From Paenibacillaceae bacterium (GTDB taxonomy: Bacteria > Bacillota > Bacilli > Paenibacillales > Paenibacillaceae): 32,210 nucleotides of DNA. Within the stretch, counting starts at the first letter, position 1. The number at the start of each line of letters is the position of its first letter. Made by a program: the position numbers and the translations under genes. The notes under the pieces were generated by a model. It was not told the origin of the DNA. It did no database searches and was given only the letters and a program-made list of their open reading frames with translations. Of this stretch, positions 23,399-32,134 are shown piece after piece. The DNA lies in contig REGQ01000044.1 of the NCBI GenBank assembly GCA_004134985.1, forward strand, positions 1-32,210, in the 5' to 3' direction.

Positions 23399-25203
23399 TT
23401 ATGCCATATAGGGAATCTTAACGCTCACTGTCGTCCCTATACCGATCTCGCTTTCTATTGTTATGCCATACGCTTCTCCGAACAGCAGCTTGATTCTGTT
23501 ATTGATATTGGTAAGTCCGATACTGTTCTCCGCAACGCTGCTGCTCGCTCTCTCCGAATGACCCCTACTCAGTTTTCTGTTTATGTTGTCGAGCTCGTCT
23601 TCCCCTATCCCTAATCCGGTATCCGATATTCGGAAGCATACGTCTCCATTAGCGTCCACGAAGCCGCTTACGGCAAGGTGTCCGCCTTCCTCGCTGTTTT
23701 CAAGTCCATGATAGACGGAATTCTCGACAATGGGCTGCAAAATCATTTTAGGCGTTTTCATTTGCAATAGCTGTTCGTCAACCTCAACATTTACGGAAAA
23801 TTTGTTTTCATATCGAATGGATATAATATTCATATAGGCCTTGATACATTGCATCTCTTCGCTGATCGTGACCAGATCGACTTTTTGAATGCTGTACCGA
23901 AATATCTTCGACATGCTCGAAGTGATTAGCGCGATTTCCTTGCTCCCGTATTCAAGTCCGATACTGCTGATGCAATTCAACGTATTGTATAGGAAATGCG
24001 GATTGATTTGACTTTGCAAGGCTGAATATTCCGCCTGCTTCTTGCTCAACTCCAGCTCGTACAGTCTTGATTGCGACTCGAATACATCGTTTGCCATTTG
24101 CTCCATCTTATCGATCAACCTGTTAATGTCATAAGCCAGCGCGCCAACTTCATTGGTTGAACGCACCTTAACTCTGAATCCGATATCGCCTCTGCCGATT
24201 TTCCTCATATCCGCCACAAGCCCCATGACGGGCCACGTCAAATTGTTGATGAAGAAATACCCCAAAAGAATCATGCTTAACGTGAGGCCAATTCCCGCGA
24301 TCGTGCTCATATTTCTAATTTCATTCATGTCTTCCGTCAGTTCATCCACCGGAATTACGCTTACGATACTCCACCCGTTCGCTTGCTCCAGGTTCGTTTG
24401 CTGAACGATGACGTCCCGCCCGTCTATTGTGGCGCTTACCCCATCCGTCAGGCTATTCCGATCTTCGGATAGAATATGCTCGAATTGTTTGCTGCGCATA
24501 TCAGCTTGATTGGATGTAATCATTTCATTGTGGTCGTTTAGTATATACAAAGCCGAATTTGGCGTCAATTCCGTATTTTCAACAAGCTCTTTCAGCTTAT
24601 TCATGTTAACCATAACCGAACAATAGCCTGTAATATGGGCAAAATGTTCCCCGCCAATCGATTCCACGATCGGCGCGATATAGAAGAAATGTTCCACTCC
24701 CGTTTTCTCGTTTTTAAGCAGGCTCGTGAACGTTCCGCCTTTCATATTTCCAAGGTCGTTTTTGTAGGAATGGACAAAATCATCGTATTGCCTCAAAAAA
24801 AAACATCACCGCTTGTTGTCGCTGAACTGACAACGCGCCTCCCGTCATTATCATTAATGACAATTCCGCTCACATACGAATTAAAAGACCTCATATATTC
24901 CATCAAATCAATGACATAACTGCCTATATCAATATTCCGCTTATAATCATCCTCTACGATAGTAAACTCTTGGATCATTTTGTTGCTAACGACGACATTT
25001 GTACTGACGATCACATCGTTCAGCACCGAATCGATTTTCTGGCGTGTTTGCTCTATGATTTGATTCCCGTAATTTTGGGCTCTTTCTTGCGTCAGATGAT
25101 AAAAACTGCTGTAGAAATAAAACTCCATTGCCGTAAAAATAATGACCGTAAATAAAGATATAAGTAAAATCTGGTGTTTCAGCTGCAGCCTGCTTATCTT
25201 CAA
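23399..25203 (-). pseudogene. Sensor histidine kinase, YesM family, split by a frameshift (locus B)
   Basis: The two halves are in different frames. The N-terminal part (25203 to 24793) has the first membrane span and the beginning of the sensor region and stops at TGA. The C-terminal part (from about 24796) carries the rest of the sensor region, the second span (IAGIGLTLSMILLGYFFINN), HAMP, phospho-acceptor PHFLYNTLN, N box ILQPIVENSVYHGLEN and G box RISDTGLGIGEDE. The break falls in a run of nine T (24803-24795); ten T would join the frames into about 601 residues, the normal YesM length. It may be a true mutation, phase variation, slippage, or a sequencing error. The start is TTG at 25203 with GGAG eight bases upstream. 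The response regulator gene ends 15 bases earlier. Confidence 0.85.
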
Positions 25204-25217
25204 AATCCCCACTCCGA

Positions 25218-26654
25218 TCAGCTTTTTCTGAATTTCGCAGGCGTAATCCCGCATTGTTTCTTAAAGGCTTTATTGAAATAATAGTAATCGAAATACCCTG
25301 CCTCCGAAGCAATTTCTTCAATGGACAATTCCGAATGCTTCAATAGCTCGCAAGCCCTCTTTATACGCAATTCAGTTACGTATTCCGAGAAGGTTTTCCC
25401 CAAGTTTTTCTTGAATAGCTGGCAGCTATAGACCTGGTTAATATAAAATTTTGCGGATAGCTCTTTCAGGTATAGTTTATTGTGATAATTATTGTCGATG
25501 TAGTGGATCATCTGCATAAATTGCGCATAGGTGTCCCCTTCATGAAACGATTGGTGGTTCAACTGCTTGATGTAGATAAAAATGTCATAGATGAAGCTGC
25601 ATAAGGACGCAAAGTTTTCAAACCGTTCCATCAACTCGGCATAATTCAGAAACTCGAGCTCCATATCTTTCAGCTCTTCATAATATTTGCTGACCAGCAC
25701 GCTAACCACTTGATTCCAGAAAAATACCACTTCGACCATCCCCAGATGGTGCTGCGCGAAAACAAATGGAATTTTCGCCATGACGCCATCCAGGACTTCA
25801 AATCTTTTCTCTTGAATGATTACGGAAACTTCATCGATGAGCGGCTTGACCAATGCAAGCTTTTGCTCATACTCAAAGATCCCCTTCTCTCCGTTTACAT
25901 ACATGTTTGACGCTGCAATATCGGATTCCTTTATAAGCTTTGCAACGCTTTCACATTTATTGGAAATACTGCTGAGTCCGACTGCTTTTATATTTGGATT
26001 CATGAAAACAGCAGGGTCCAGTCCCTTTTCCAAAACCGTTCTTTTTTCACTTTTGAGGATATACAGTATTTTTCTTGGACCAAATTTCACTTCAAGCATG
26101 TTTGCGGGATCAAAAGATTTCATGTAATTATCATTCTGCTGCTCCCCATTTGAACAAATAACAACGACACGATAGTAACTGTTCGAAGCACCTTCGAAAA
26201 ACTGCGTGACCTGTTGCAATTCGCTCTTATCCGTTGACGTTAATGCTTCCAAAATAATACTATTTCTGGTATTTCTCTGTTTGGTGAAATGCAACGCCAG
26301 TTTTTCGATGAGCGAGTCCGTCATCTCGATATCGATCGGCTTCAGGCAATAATCCAGCGCCCCATACCTTAAAGCCTCTTGTGCATAAGCAAATTCGGAG
26401 AAACCGCTTACAATTACAAACGCAGTATCCAATTCTTTTTCTTTGGTCATTTTGATCAGGTCAAGGCCGGAAATGCCCGGCATTTTGATATCGGTAACAA
26501 CCAGATCGGGCTTCTCCTCGCATATAAACTGCAATGCCTTATGGGAGTTTGTGAATTGACCGATTATTTCGAACCCGTATTTGCTCCAGTTGAAGGCATT
26601 TTTGACTCCTTTGATCGCCCACGGTTCATCATCCACGATAATCACGCTATACAT
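25218..26654 (-). CDS. Response regulator, receiver plus AraC-type domain (YesN family, locus B)
   Basis: A protein of 478 residues. The receiver has VDDE (7-10), phospho-acceptor D55 in VVTDIKMPG and K105 in CLKP. The variable middle is followed by a C-terminal AraC domain (about 375-478) with KLYLKELSAKFYINQVYSCQ and SIEEIASEAGYFDYYYFNKA. It is followed at 15 bases by the split kinase gene, the reverse of the order in locus A. AAGGAGG lies five bases before the ATG at 26654; the frame is open further upstream but crosses the hairpins. It probably activates the transporter genes of locus B. Confidence 0.94.
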   Translation of the reverse strand: MYSVIIVDDEPWAIKGVKNAFNWSKYGFEIIGQFTNSHKALQFICEEKPDLVVTDIKMPGISGLDLIKMTKEKELDTAFVIVSGFSEFAYAQEALRYGALDYCLKPIDIEMTDSLIEKLALHFTKQRNTRNSIILEALTSTDKSELQQVTQFFEGASNSYYRVVVICSNGEQQNDNYMKSFDPANMLEVKFGPRKILYILKSEKRTVLEKGLDPAVFMNPNIKAVGLSSISNKCESVAKLIKESDIAASNMYVNGEKGIFEYEQKLALVKPLIDEVSVIIQEKRFEVLDGVMAKIPFVFAQHHLGMVEVVFFWNQVVSVLVSKYYEELKDMELEFLNYAELMERFENFASLCSFIYDIFIYIKQLNHQSFHEGDTYAQFMQMIHYIDNNYHNKLYLKELSAKFYINQVYSCQLFKKNLGKTFSEYVTELRIKRACELLKHSELSIEEIASEAGYFDYYYFNKAFKKQCGITPAKFRKS

Positions 26655-26682
26655 AATGACCTCCTTATCGCCTCTCCGCGTC

Positions 26683-26726
26683 GCACAAAAACCTCGCAGC
26701 CATATCCGGCTGCGGGGCTTTTGTGC
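26683..26726 (-). terminator. Long imperfect hairpin between solute-binding protein and response regulator
   Basis: GCACAAAA and TTTTGTGC frame a stem that continues through CGCAGCC and GGCTGCG, about 18 pairs with a few mismatches. On the minus strand it ends in TTTTTGTGC. It may act as a partial terminator or RNA stabiliser that lowers expression of the regulatory genes relative to the binding protein. Confidence 0.55.
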
Positions 26727-26753
26727 GTACCATCCAGGCTTATTCCTGCGCTT

Positions 26754-26775
26754 CATGCCGCGAAGCCGCGGCATG
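26754..26775 (-). terminator. GC-rich hairpin just after the locus B solute-binding protein
   Basis: CATGCCGCG (26754-26762) and CGCGGCATG (26767-26775) form a perfect nine-base stem with a four-base loop, ten bases after the stop codon. No T-tract follows, so it may protect the 3' end of the upstream mRNA rather than stop transcription. Confidence 0.5.
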
Positions 26776-26785
26776 ATCGGCCATG

Positions 26786-28393
26786 CTATTTATTAGCCTG
26801 CATTTCCCTATACACCTTGATTTTTTCCTCCATAACGGCCTGCCCGCCTGCACTCATATACTCCGCGACCAACTGGTCGTATAGCGCGTCGAACTCTTCT
26901 GGCTTAACCACGATCAGTCGATCCGTCATTTGCTTGTTCAGATCGCCAAGCGTTTTGCCGAATTTGATTTCCGATTCGATCGGCGTATCGAAGAAGAACT
27001 CCGTGTACGTATCTGTCGTATTGATTCGGTAGGATTGCTCCGCAACATCCTCCAGCCCCGGAGCCGACGCAGCCAAAGCCTCGATATTTTTCTGAGGGTC
27101 TCCAAGCTCCACGCCGTTTACAACAAGTGTGTAATCCAGATTCAAATAACTGGTTTGCATATTGTCCCCGGTTTGAGTAATCACCTTCGGAATGCCGTTC
27201 TCCATTTCGTGATTCACTCCTGCTTCGCCGTATTGCATGAAGAACAATACTTCGGGGTCTGCCATCCAGTTCAAATATTTAATGGCCAGTTCTGCATTTG
27301 TGCTGCTCTTAGGAATTATAACATTGATGCCGTTTTCGTTATAGGCAATTTTTTTGTATTTGCCTTCATAGTTTTTAAACGCATCGACGGGAACATAGTT
27401 TGCCTCGGGTACATTCGCTTTCAACGGTTCGCTAATATTTGGCCTTAAAGGATAGTCCCAGTTCGCGCTGAAGAATCCGACTTTTCCGTTTGTCACGTCC
27501 GCATCGGCTTGCTGCGCGGTTTTATCCAGGGCAAAATCCGGGCTGATTAGCTTTTCTTTGTAGAGCTTGTTCAGAAATCGCAGCGCTTCCTTGTTTTCGG
27601 GCCTCAGCCAGCCTGGAATCGTGGTAACGAATTCTTCCTCGCTTTGCTCCTCCCAGAAGGATGCGCTTAAATTGCCGGAGTTATAATTCATGCCGGTGGC
27701 TGCCAAACCCCATGGGATGACAGCGTCTACGCCCCCAGGGTTTTGATCCCTGAATGCAATCAACGTATTGTACAACTCATCTCGGGTCGTCGGAACCGGA
27801 AGCCCCAATTTGTCCAGCCAGTCCTGCCTGATAAACATGCCATTCCATGCAAGAGAAGTCCTCTTGGCAGGAAGCGCCATTTGCTTTCCGTTAAATACGC
27901 CGTAAGATAAAACTTTATCGCCCAGATAAGCCTTCAATTGTTGTCCATGCTCTTCCAATAGCTCATCCAATTGCATAATGCCGTCAATTTTGGCGTATCT
28001 GGACACGGTTGCGCTGTCATAAGTAAAGGATACGTCTGGCGCTTCTCCTGCCGCCATTAGAATGTTGAGCTTATCAATCTCTTGTGACCTTGGTATTGGC
28101 ACAAACTTGACAACGGCGTTGTGTTGTTTGCCGAAATTTTCATTGATGTATCTGGTCCAGGTATTATTGTTCAAATCCGGCTGGCCCTGAATCCCTCTGT
28201 CGAATATGCCGACCGTTAGCGTAGCCGGGGGCTCCGAAGGCTTCGCATCCGGCGTTGCCGTCGGATCCGCCGAGCCGTTTTCATTCGTCTTCGTGGCCGG
28301 GTTTGAAGTGTTGCCGCTGCACGCTGCCAATACGCTGATCAATAATGCCACAACCAATAATAAGACAATTCGTTTTCTCTGTTTAATTGTCAA
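26786..28393 (-). CDS. Extracellular solute-binding lipoprotein of a carbohydrate ABC importer (locus B)
   Basis: A family 1 solute-binding protein of 535 residues with a lipoprotein signal peptide; lipobox LAAC places the lipidated cysteine at residue 25. A linker rich in Asn, Pro and Thr follows (about 26-55). The mature start is clearly related to the locus A binding protein, as is LAWNGMFIRQDWLDKLGLPV. The start is TTG with AAAGGAG three bases before its AGG; the spacing is short but no other start fits the signal peptide. It lies 124 bases after the permease genes. It should bind an oligosaccharide different from that of locus A, since the two proteins diverge along most of their length. 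Confidence 0.93.
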   Translation of the reverse strand: MTIKQRKRIVLLLVVALLISVLAACSGNTSNPATKTNENGSADPTATPDAKPSEPPATLTVGIFDRGIQGQPDLNNNTWTRYINENFGKQHNAVVKFVPIPRSQEIDKLNILMAAGEAPDVSFTYDSATVSRYAKIDGIMQLDELLEEHGQQLKAYLGDKVLSYGVFNGKQMALPAKRTSLAWNGMFIRQDWLDKLGLPVPTTRDELYNTLIAFRDQNPGGVDAVIPWGLAATGMNYNSGNLSASFWEEQSEEEFVTTIPGWLRPENKEALRFLNKLYKEKLISPDFALDKTAQQADADVTNGKVGFFSANWDYPLRPNISEPLKANVPEANYVPVDAFKNYEGKYKKIAYNENGINVIIPKSSTNAELAIKYLNWMADPEVLFFMQYGEAGVNHEMENGIPKVITQTGDNMQTSYLNLDYTLVVNGVELGDPQKNIEALAASAPGLEDVAEQSYRINTTDTYTEFFFDTPIESEIKFGKTLGDLNKQMTDRLIVVKPEEFDALYDQLVAEYMSAGGQAVMEEKIKVYREMQANK

Positions 28394-28516
28394 CCTCTCC
28401 TTTAGTGTTATGTCAATTTCAGTAGCTAAGCCATGCCCTTCGTCGATCCGCTCTGATCGGGTATTGCCTGTGTGCTTGCCGACAGTTCACCTCCTTTACG
28501 ACAATTGCCGAATTCA

Positions 28517-29392
28517 TCAGCCTTTAATGGCCCCCAGCATCAAGCCGTCAACAAAATACTTCTGAAGCTTCGGATAAACGACCAATATCGGAATAGTTGC
28601 AAAAACGACGCTTGCCGCTTTCAGAGCCTCAGGCACGATATAGGCGCCAAAACTGCCTTCGCCTTGCTGCTGGTTATCTAATTGCTGACTTTCGGTAATG
28701 ATTTGGTACAGCTTCAATTGCATCGTATACAGGTTCTTGTCCGTAATATAGAAAAGCGCATCCTGAAAGCCGTTCCACCTGTCTACTGCGTAAAAAAGAC
28801 TTAAAGTGGCGATAGCCGGCATCGATAATGGAAGGACGATTCGCACAAGTATGCCCAAATCGGAGCAACCGTCTATCGATGCCGATTCTTCCAAACTCTC
28901 CGGAAGCGAAGAGAAGAAAGTTTTGAGAATGATCAGATAGAAAATGCTCATGGCGCCGGGCAAAATGAGACTCCCTATCGAATTCATAATACCCAGTCCT
29001 TTGACCAGAATATAATCTGGAATGATGCCGCCGCTAAAATACATCGTAATAATCATGACGGTAAGAAAAAAGCTTCTGCCCCGCAATCTTTTTTTTGTAA
29101 GCGGATACGCGGCGCAAATCGTTAAAAACATGCAGGTTAATGTAAACAACGCCGTAAGCACAACCGTGTAACCTAGCGTATAGATCATTTCCGAATCGCC
29201 CAGAATCGTTCGATAGGTTTCAAGGGTAAATTCTACGGGCCATAACACTACCTTCTGAGAAACAATGGCATTGTTCGAACTGAACGAGAGCGCTATGATA
29301 TACAGGAATGGAATAAGACAAGTAATCGCTACGCCAGTTATGATTACGATAATGATGCTGTCTGCCAAGGTTGTTTTTTTTCTTAACAACAA
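28517..29392 (-). CDS. Carbohydrate ABC transporter permease, YtcP/MalG type (locus B)
   Basis: A CUT1 permease of 291 residues with about six spans. The EAA loop is EESASIDGCSDLGILVRIVL followed by PLSMPAI, and the C-terminus KYFVDGLMLGAIKG matches the locus A partner. The start is TTG with GAGGAG eight bases upstream; a second TTG follows directly. It lies 12 bases after the LplB-type permease gene. With that protein it forms the channel fed by the solute-binding lipoprotein encoded next. Confidence 0.94.
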   Translation of the reverse strand: MLLRKKTTLADSIIIVIITGVAITCLIPFLYIIALSFSSNNAIVSQKVVLWPVEFTLETYRTILGDSEMIYTLGYTVVLTALFTLTCMFLTICAAYPLTKKRLRGRSFFLTVMIITMYFSGGIIPDYILVKGLGIMNSIGSLILPGAMSIFYLIILKTFFSSLPESLEESASIDGCSDLGILVRIVLPLSMPAIATLSLFYAVDRWNGFQDALFYITDKNLYTMQLKLYQIITESQQLDNQQQGEGSFGAYIVPEALKAASVVFATIPILVVYPKLQKYFVDGLMLGAIKG

Positions 29393-29404
29393 AACTCACG
29401 CTCC

Positions 29405-30361
29405 TCACCAAATTCCCTGTCCTACAAGCTTTTTGGATATATAATTCGCTGACACCAAGAAGATCAGTCCCACAACCGATTGGAAAAGCCCTACAGCCGT
29501 TGCCTGTGAGAAATCGCCCGCCCCAATGCCTACCCGGTACACATAGGTACTGATGACATCGGAATATTCAATGACAAGCGAATTTCCCATTACGTACGGT
29601 CGGTCGAACCCGATCGAGACCATCTTGCCGATTTGCAGAATAAGCAAAATGACAATCGTTTGCTGGATGCCCGGCAGCGTAATATGCCATACTTTGCGCA
29701 GCCTGCTGCAACCGTCAATATCGGCCGCCTCATACAGCTCCTTGTTGATGCCGACCAGTGCCGCCAAATAAATAATGGTTCCCCAACCCACGTTATGCCA
29801 GACGCCAACCAGCACATACATGACAATCCAGTTGCTCTTCTGCGAGAGAAATTCGATATTGGAAAAACCAAGGCTGTTCAGGAAGCTGTTCACCAGGCCT
29901 CCGGTAGAAAACATCAGGTATACCATGCCGCCTATAATGACCCAGGATAGGAAGTGCGGCAAATATAGAATGGATTGCGCGATTTTTTTGAATCTGACAT
30001 GCCAAATCTCATTCAGCAGGATAGCCAGTATAATTGGCGCCGGGAAACCGATGATTAAATCCAGAAAGTTTAACATAAGCGTATTTTTAAGCGCTCGGTA
30101 AAAGCTGTCCTGTTCAAAAATATATTTAAAAACATCCAGGCCAACCCACTCGCTCCCGCCAATCCCCTGAAACAGATTATAGTCCTGGAAAGCCATCAAC
30201 ACGCCATAGATAGGAGCATATTTGAATATGGCTACATACGTCAGAGGCAACAGCAAAAGCAAATACAACAAAGCATCTTTTCTTAGTGAAAATACAAATT
30301 TGTTCCTTCTCTCCGGACGGAGCGCATCTCTATATCTGCTTAAAACCGCTTTCACATTCAT
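29405..30361 (-). CDS. Carbohydrate ABC transporter permease, LplB/MalF type (locus B)
   Basis: A permease of about 318 residues. A basic N-terminus is followed by ALLYLLLLLPLTYVAIFKYA and PIYGVLMAFQDYN, typical of LplB. The EAA loop is YEAADIDGCSRLRKVWHITL followed by PGI, and the C-terminus is KKLVGQGIW. The start is uncertain: ATG at 30361 has GAGAGG four bases away, ATG at 30364 touches it, and GTG at 30382 has only a weak site. It is the first gene of locus B, and its upstream DNA carries three TGTAC direct repeats. Confidence 0.93.
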   Translation of the reverse strand: MNVKAVLSRYRDALRPERRNKFVFSLRKDALLYLLLLLPLTYVAIFKYAPIYGVLMAFQDYNLFQGIGGSEWVGLDVFKYIFEQDSFYRALKNTLMLNFLDLIIGFPAPIILAILLNEIWHVRFKKIAQSILYLPHFLSWVIIGGMVYLMFSTGGLVNSFLNSLGFSNIEFLSQKSNWIVMYVLVGVWHNVGWGTIIYLAALVGINKELYEAADIDGCSRLRKVWHITLPGIQQTIVILLILQIGKMVSIGFDRPYVMGNSLVIEYSDVISTYVYRVGIGAGDFSQATAVGLFQSVVGLIFLVSANYISKKLVGQGIW

Positions 30362-30418
30362 CATCCCTCTCGCCCTATTCACATGCGCGCGCCTGATGGG
30401 CCATCTCGTATAACTAAT

Positions 30419-30472
30419 TGTACGTTCAACAAACGATATAAAAAATGTACTTTCTTAAATTTGTTTTTGTAC
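30419..30472 (-). promoter_or_regulatory. Three direct repeats upstream of locus B
   Basis: TGTAC occurs at 30419-30423, 30446-30450 and 30468-30472 on the plus strand, always in the same direction, with spacings of 27 and 22 bases. AraC-type response regulators bind direct repeats about two helix turns apart, so these may be operator half-sites. This is inference from spacing only. Confidence 0.35.
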
Positions 30473-30570
30473 TAACTTAAGAATCGCCTATGCAACATTA
30501 TTCTCCGCGTGCGGTCACGATGTAAACATTTTCTGAAGCAATTGTTGACTCCGTGTTGACTTCTCAGCAT

Positions 30571-30616
30571 AAAAAAAATACATCGCCGGGTTATACGACC
30601 CACATGGCGATGTATT
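30571..30616 (-). terminator. Rho-independent terminator downstream of the TerC gene
   Basis: AATACATCGCC and GGCGATGTATT form an 11-base perfect stem; the loop contains GGG and CCC that can pair further. On the minus strand eight T follow. It lies about 240 bases after the TerC stop codon. Confidence 0.75.
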
Positions 30617-30858
30617 GAGTGTTTACATACTGCTATCCATCTTTCCTGTTCTCTTCATTGCCTGTAGCGACGGGGTTGTCCCCATACGAGATCCAATCGC
30701 TCCATCTGCCCGCATCCATTTTGTGATTTGCAGTTTATTGGCGGATGTCGCAATATAATTAAGCCTTCGGTTGTATAACACCAGAAAAACGTTTGGCCAA
30801 TGCTTGTTTAATGCGTTTCTGCCTCACTCCACATTTTATTCTAATTCATATTGCCATG
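30617..30858. other. Space between the TerC stop and its terminator, no supported gene
   Basis: A minus-strand frame without stop runs from about 30805 to a TAA at 30623, just before the terminator, and reads among others NKHWPNVFLVLYNRRLNYIA. It lacks a credible start codon and ribosome binding site, so I do not call a gene; it may be the remnant of one. Confidence 0.35.
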
Positions 30859-31656
30859 TTATAGATTTGCACGTTCGCCCTCCGCGTCGGACACACCCCG
30901 CTTCCGCCCGGATACGAACCAGCCGATAGCAGCAATCGCAATCAACACACCATAGAAGGTGAGCTTCCAGCCCGACGATTCTGCGAAGCTGTGCGGAATC
31001 ACATGCAGGTCAGGATGGGACAACGTGTGTACGGCTAGCTTGACCCCAACCCAGCCAACAATGAAGAATGCGGCGATTTCCAGCGACGGCCGGGCCTCCA
31101 GCAATTTGACGAACGCGTTCGCCGCGAAGCGCATAATAAGCAATCCCATAAAGCCGCCGAGAAAAATAACGATAAAATGTCCGCCGTCCATCCCCCCGAT
31201 ATTCGGCAATCCCGAAGCCGGCAACGCGACGGCTAGCGCCACCGCCGCCAGAATGGAATCGACAGCGAAAGCGATATCCGCGAGTTCGACTTTAATAACC
31301 GTTGCCCAGAAGCCCGATTTCTTCACTTTCTTGCCCGTTGCAGCCTGTGCCTCTTGATCTGCTTTGCGCACGATCAGCTTGCGGAAAATATGATTCGCTG
31401 CAATTAACAACAGATATAAGGCGCCAATGGCCTGCACTTGCCATACATCCACCAGAAAAGAGATAGTAAACAATGAAGCAAAACGGAATACGAACGCTCC
31501 GGCAAGGCCGTAGAACAAAGCCCTTTTCCGCTGCTCGGCTGGCAAATGCTTTACCATTATTGCCAATACCAGCGCATTATCGGCGGCGAGCAGCCCTTCC
31601 AGTGCAACCAGGACAATCAGCACCCAGCTGTATTCCATTAATAAAGCGAAATCCAT
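30859..31656 (-). CDS. TerC-family membrane protein, probable Mn2+ exporter
   Basis: A protein of 265 residues with about seven spans. The two TerC signatures are present: LEGLLAADNALVLAIMV with E20, D26 and N27, and VELADIAFAVDSILAAVAL with E124, D127, D133 and S134, the acidic residues thought to hold the metal ion. Bacillus relatives (YkoY/MeeY, YceF/MeeF) export Mn2+ and help metallate secreted enzymes. The ATG at 31656 has AGGAGG nine bases upstream; a longer in-frame reading goes back to 32052 but would run through the riboswitch. The riboswitch ahead of it supports the Mn2+ role. Confidence 0.93.
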   Translation of the reverse strand: MDFALLMEYSWVLIVLVALEGLLAADNALVLAIMVKHLPAEQRKRALFYGLAGAFVFRFASLFTISFLVDVWQVQAIGALYLLLIAANHIFRKLIVRKADQEAQAATGKKVKKSGFWATVIKVELADIAFAVDSILAAVALAVALPASGLPNIGGMDGGHFIVIFLGGFMGLLIMRFAANAFVKLLEARPSLEIAAFFIVGWVGVKLAVHTLSHPDLHVIPHSFAESSGWKLTFYGVLIAIAAIGWFVSGRKRGVSDAEGERANL

Positions 31657-31690
31657 GTTTCTCATCCTCCTAAGGTTCAAGCTACCGTCC

Positions 31691-31746
31691 GACAACAAAA
31701 CAAAAGAGACCCCTGGCCTTGCCGCGTGGGCATGGCCAAAGGTCTC
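31691..31746 (-). terminator. Expression-platform terminator of the yybP-ykoY riboswitch
   Basis: On the minus strand GAGACCTTTGGCC (31746-31734) pairs with GGCCAGGGGTCTC (31718-31706) over 13 positions, two of them G-U, and TTTTGTTTTGTTG follows. The left arm includes the 3' end of the aptamer, so metal binding would compete with the terminator. Confidence 0.85.
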
Positions 31747-31845
31747 GCTTACAATACCGTTATCGACGACATTGCCAATAAAACCGGAAAGCGTCAGCTT
31801 TCGGATTGACGGCTTTATTGCGGTAGCTACTCCCCTTCGGGTTTT
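31738..31845 (-). promoter_or_regulatory. yybP-ykoY (Mn2+) riboswitch aptamer
   Basis: On the minus strand the 5' signature AAGGGGAGTAGC (31837-31826) and the 3' signature GCGAGACCTTTGGCC (31748-31734) of the yybP-ykoY class are present at the expected distance, with hairpins between them. The class binds Mn2+ and turns on exporters. Here it precedes a TerC gene, a classic target, and its 3' strand overlaps an intrinsic terminator, giving a transcriptional ON switch. Confidence 0.9.
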
Positions 31846-32058
31846 ATGCAGTTGTCTGACTTGCTCGTTATGTTGTCCTATACGCATGAAACCCTGCTTT
31901 CGTTTCAAAAAAATTTCGCTCCAGCTTCCCGCATACAGTTTCAAATTGCTGAAGCCGGCTGCTGCACTTAAGCGCTGGACTTCATTTCGGATAGTTTGGT
32001 GCAATTGTATATGAATAATCACATTCATTTTACCTTCAGAAGGCAAAACCACGGAAAT

Positions 32059-32134
32059 CTATATGAAAATTCATATAGAATTGACCATTTTTCACGTATA
32101 TCAACAATTAAACACGAAAATTCATATAGAATTG
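32059..32134. repeat. Duplicated palindromic element upstream of the riboswitch
   Basis: GAAAATTCATATAGAATTG occurs at 32065-32083 and again at 32116-32134, 51 bases apart. The first copy lies in a perfect 9-2-9 palindrome, CTATATGAA-AA-TTCATATAG (32059-32078); the second has only the right half. They could be operator sites of a regulator. Confidence 0.6.

Noticed and set aside
30541-30575. Plus-strand promoter TTGACT-17-CATAAA
   Set aside because: It would start transcription directly at the terminator hairpin with no gene or recognisable RNA following on that strand.
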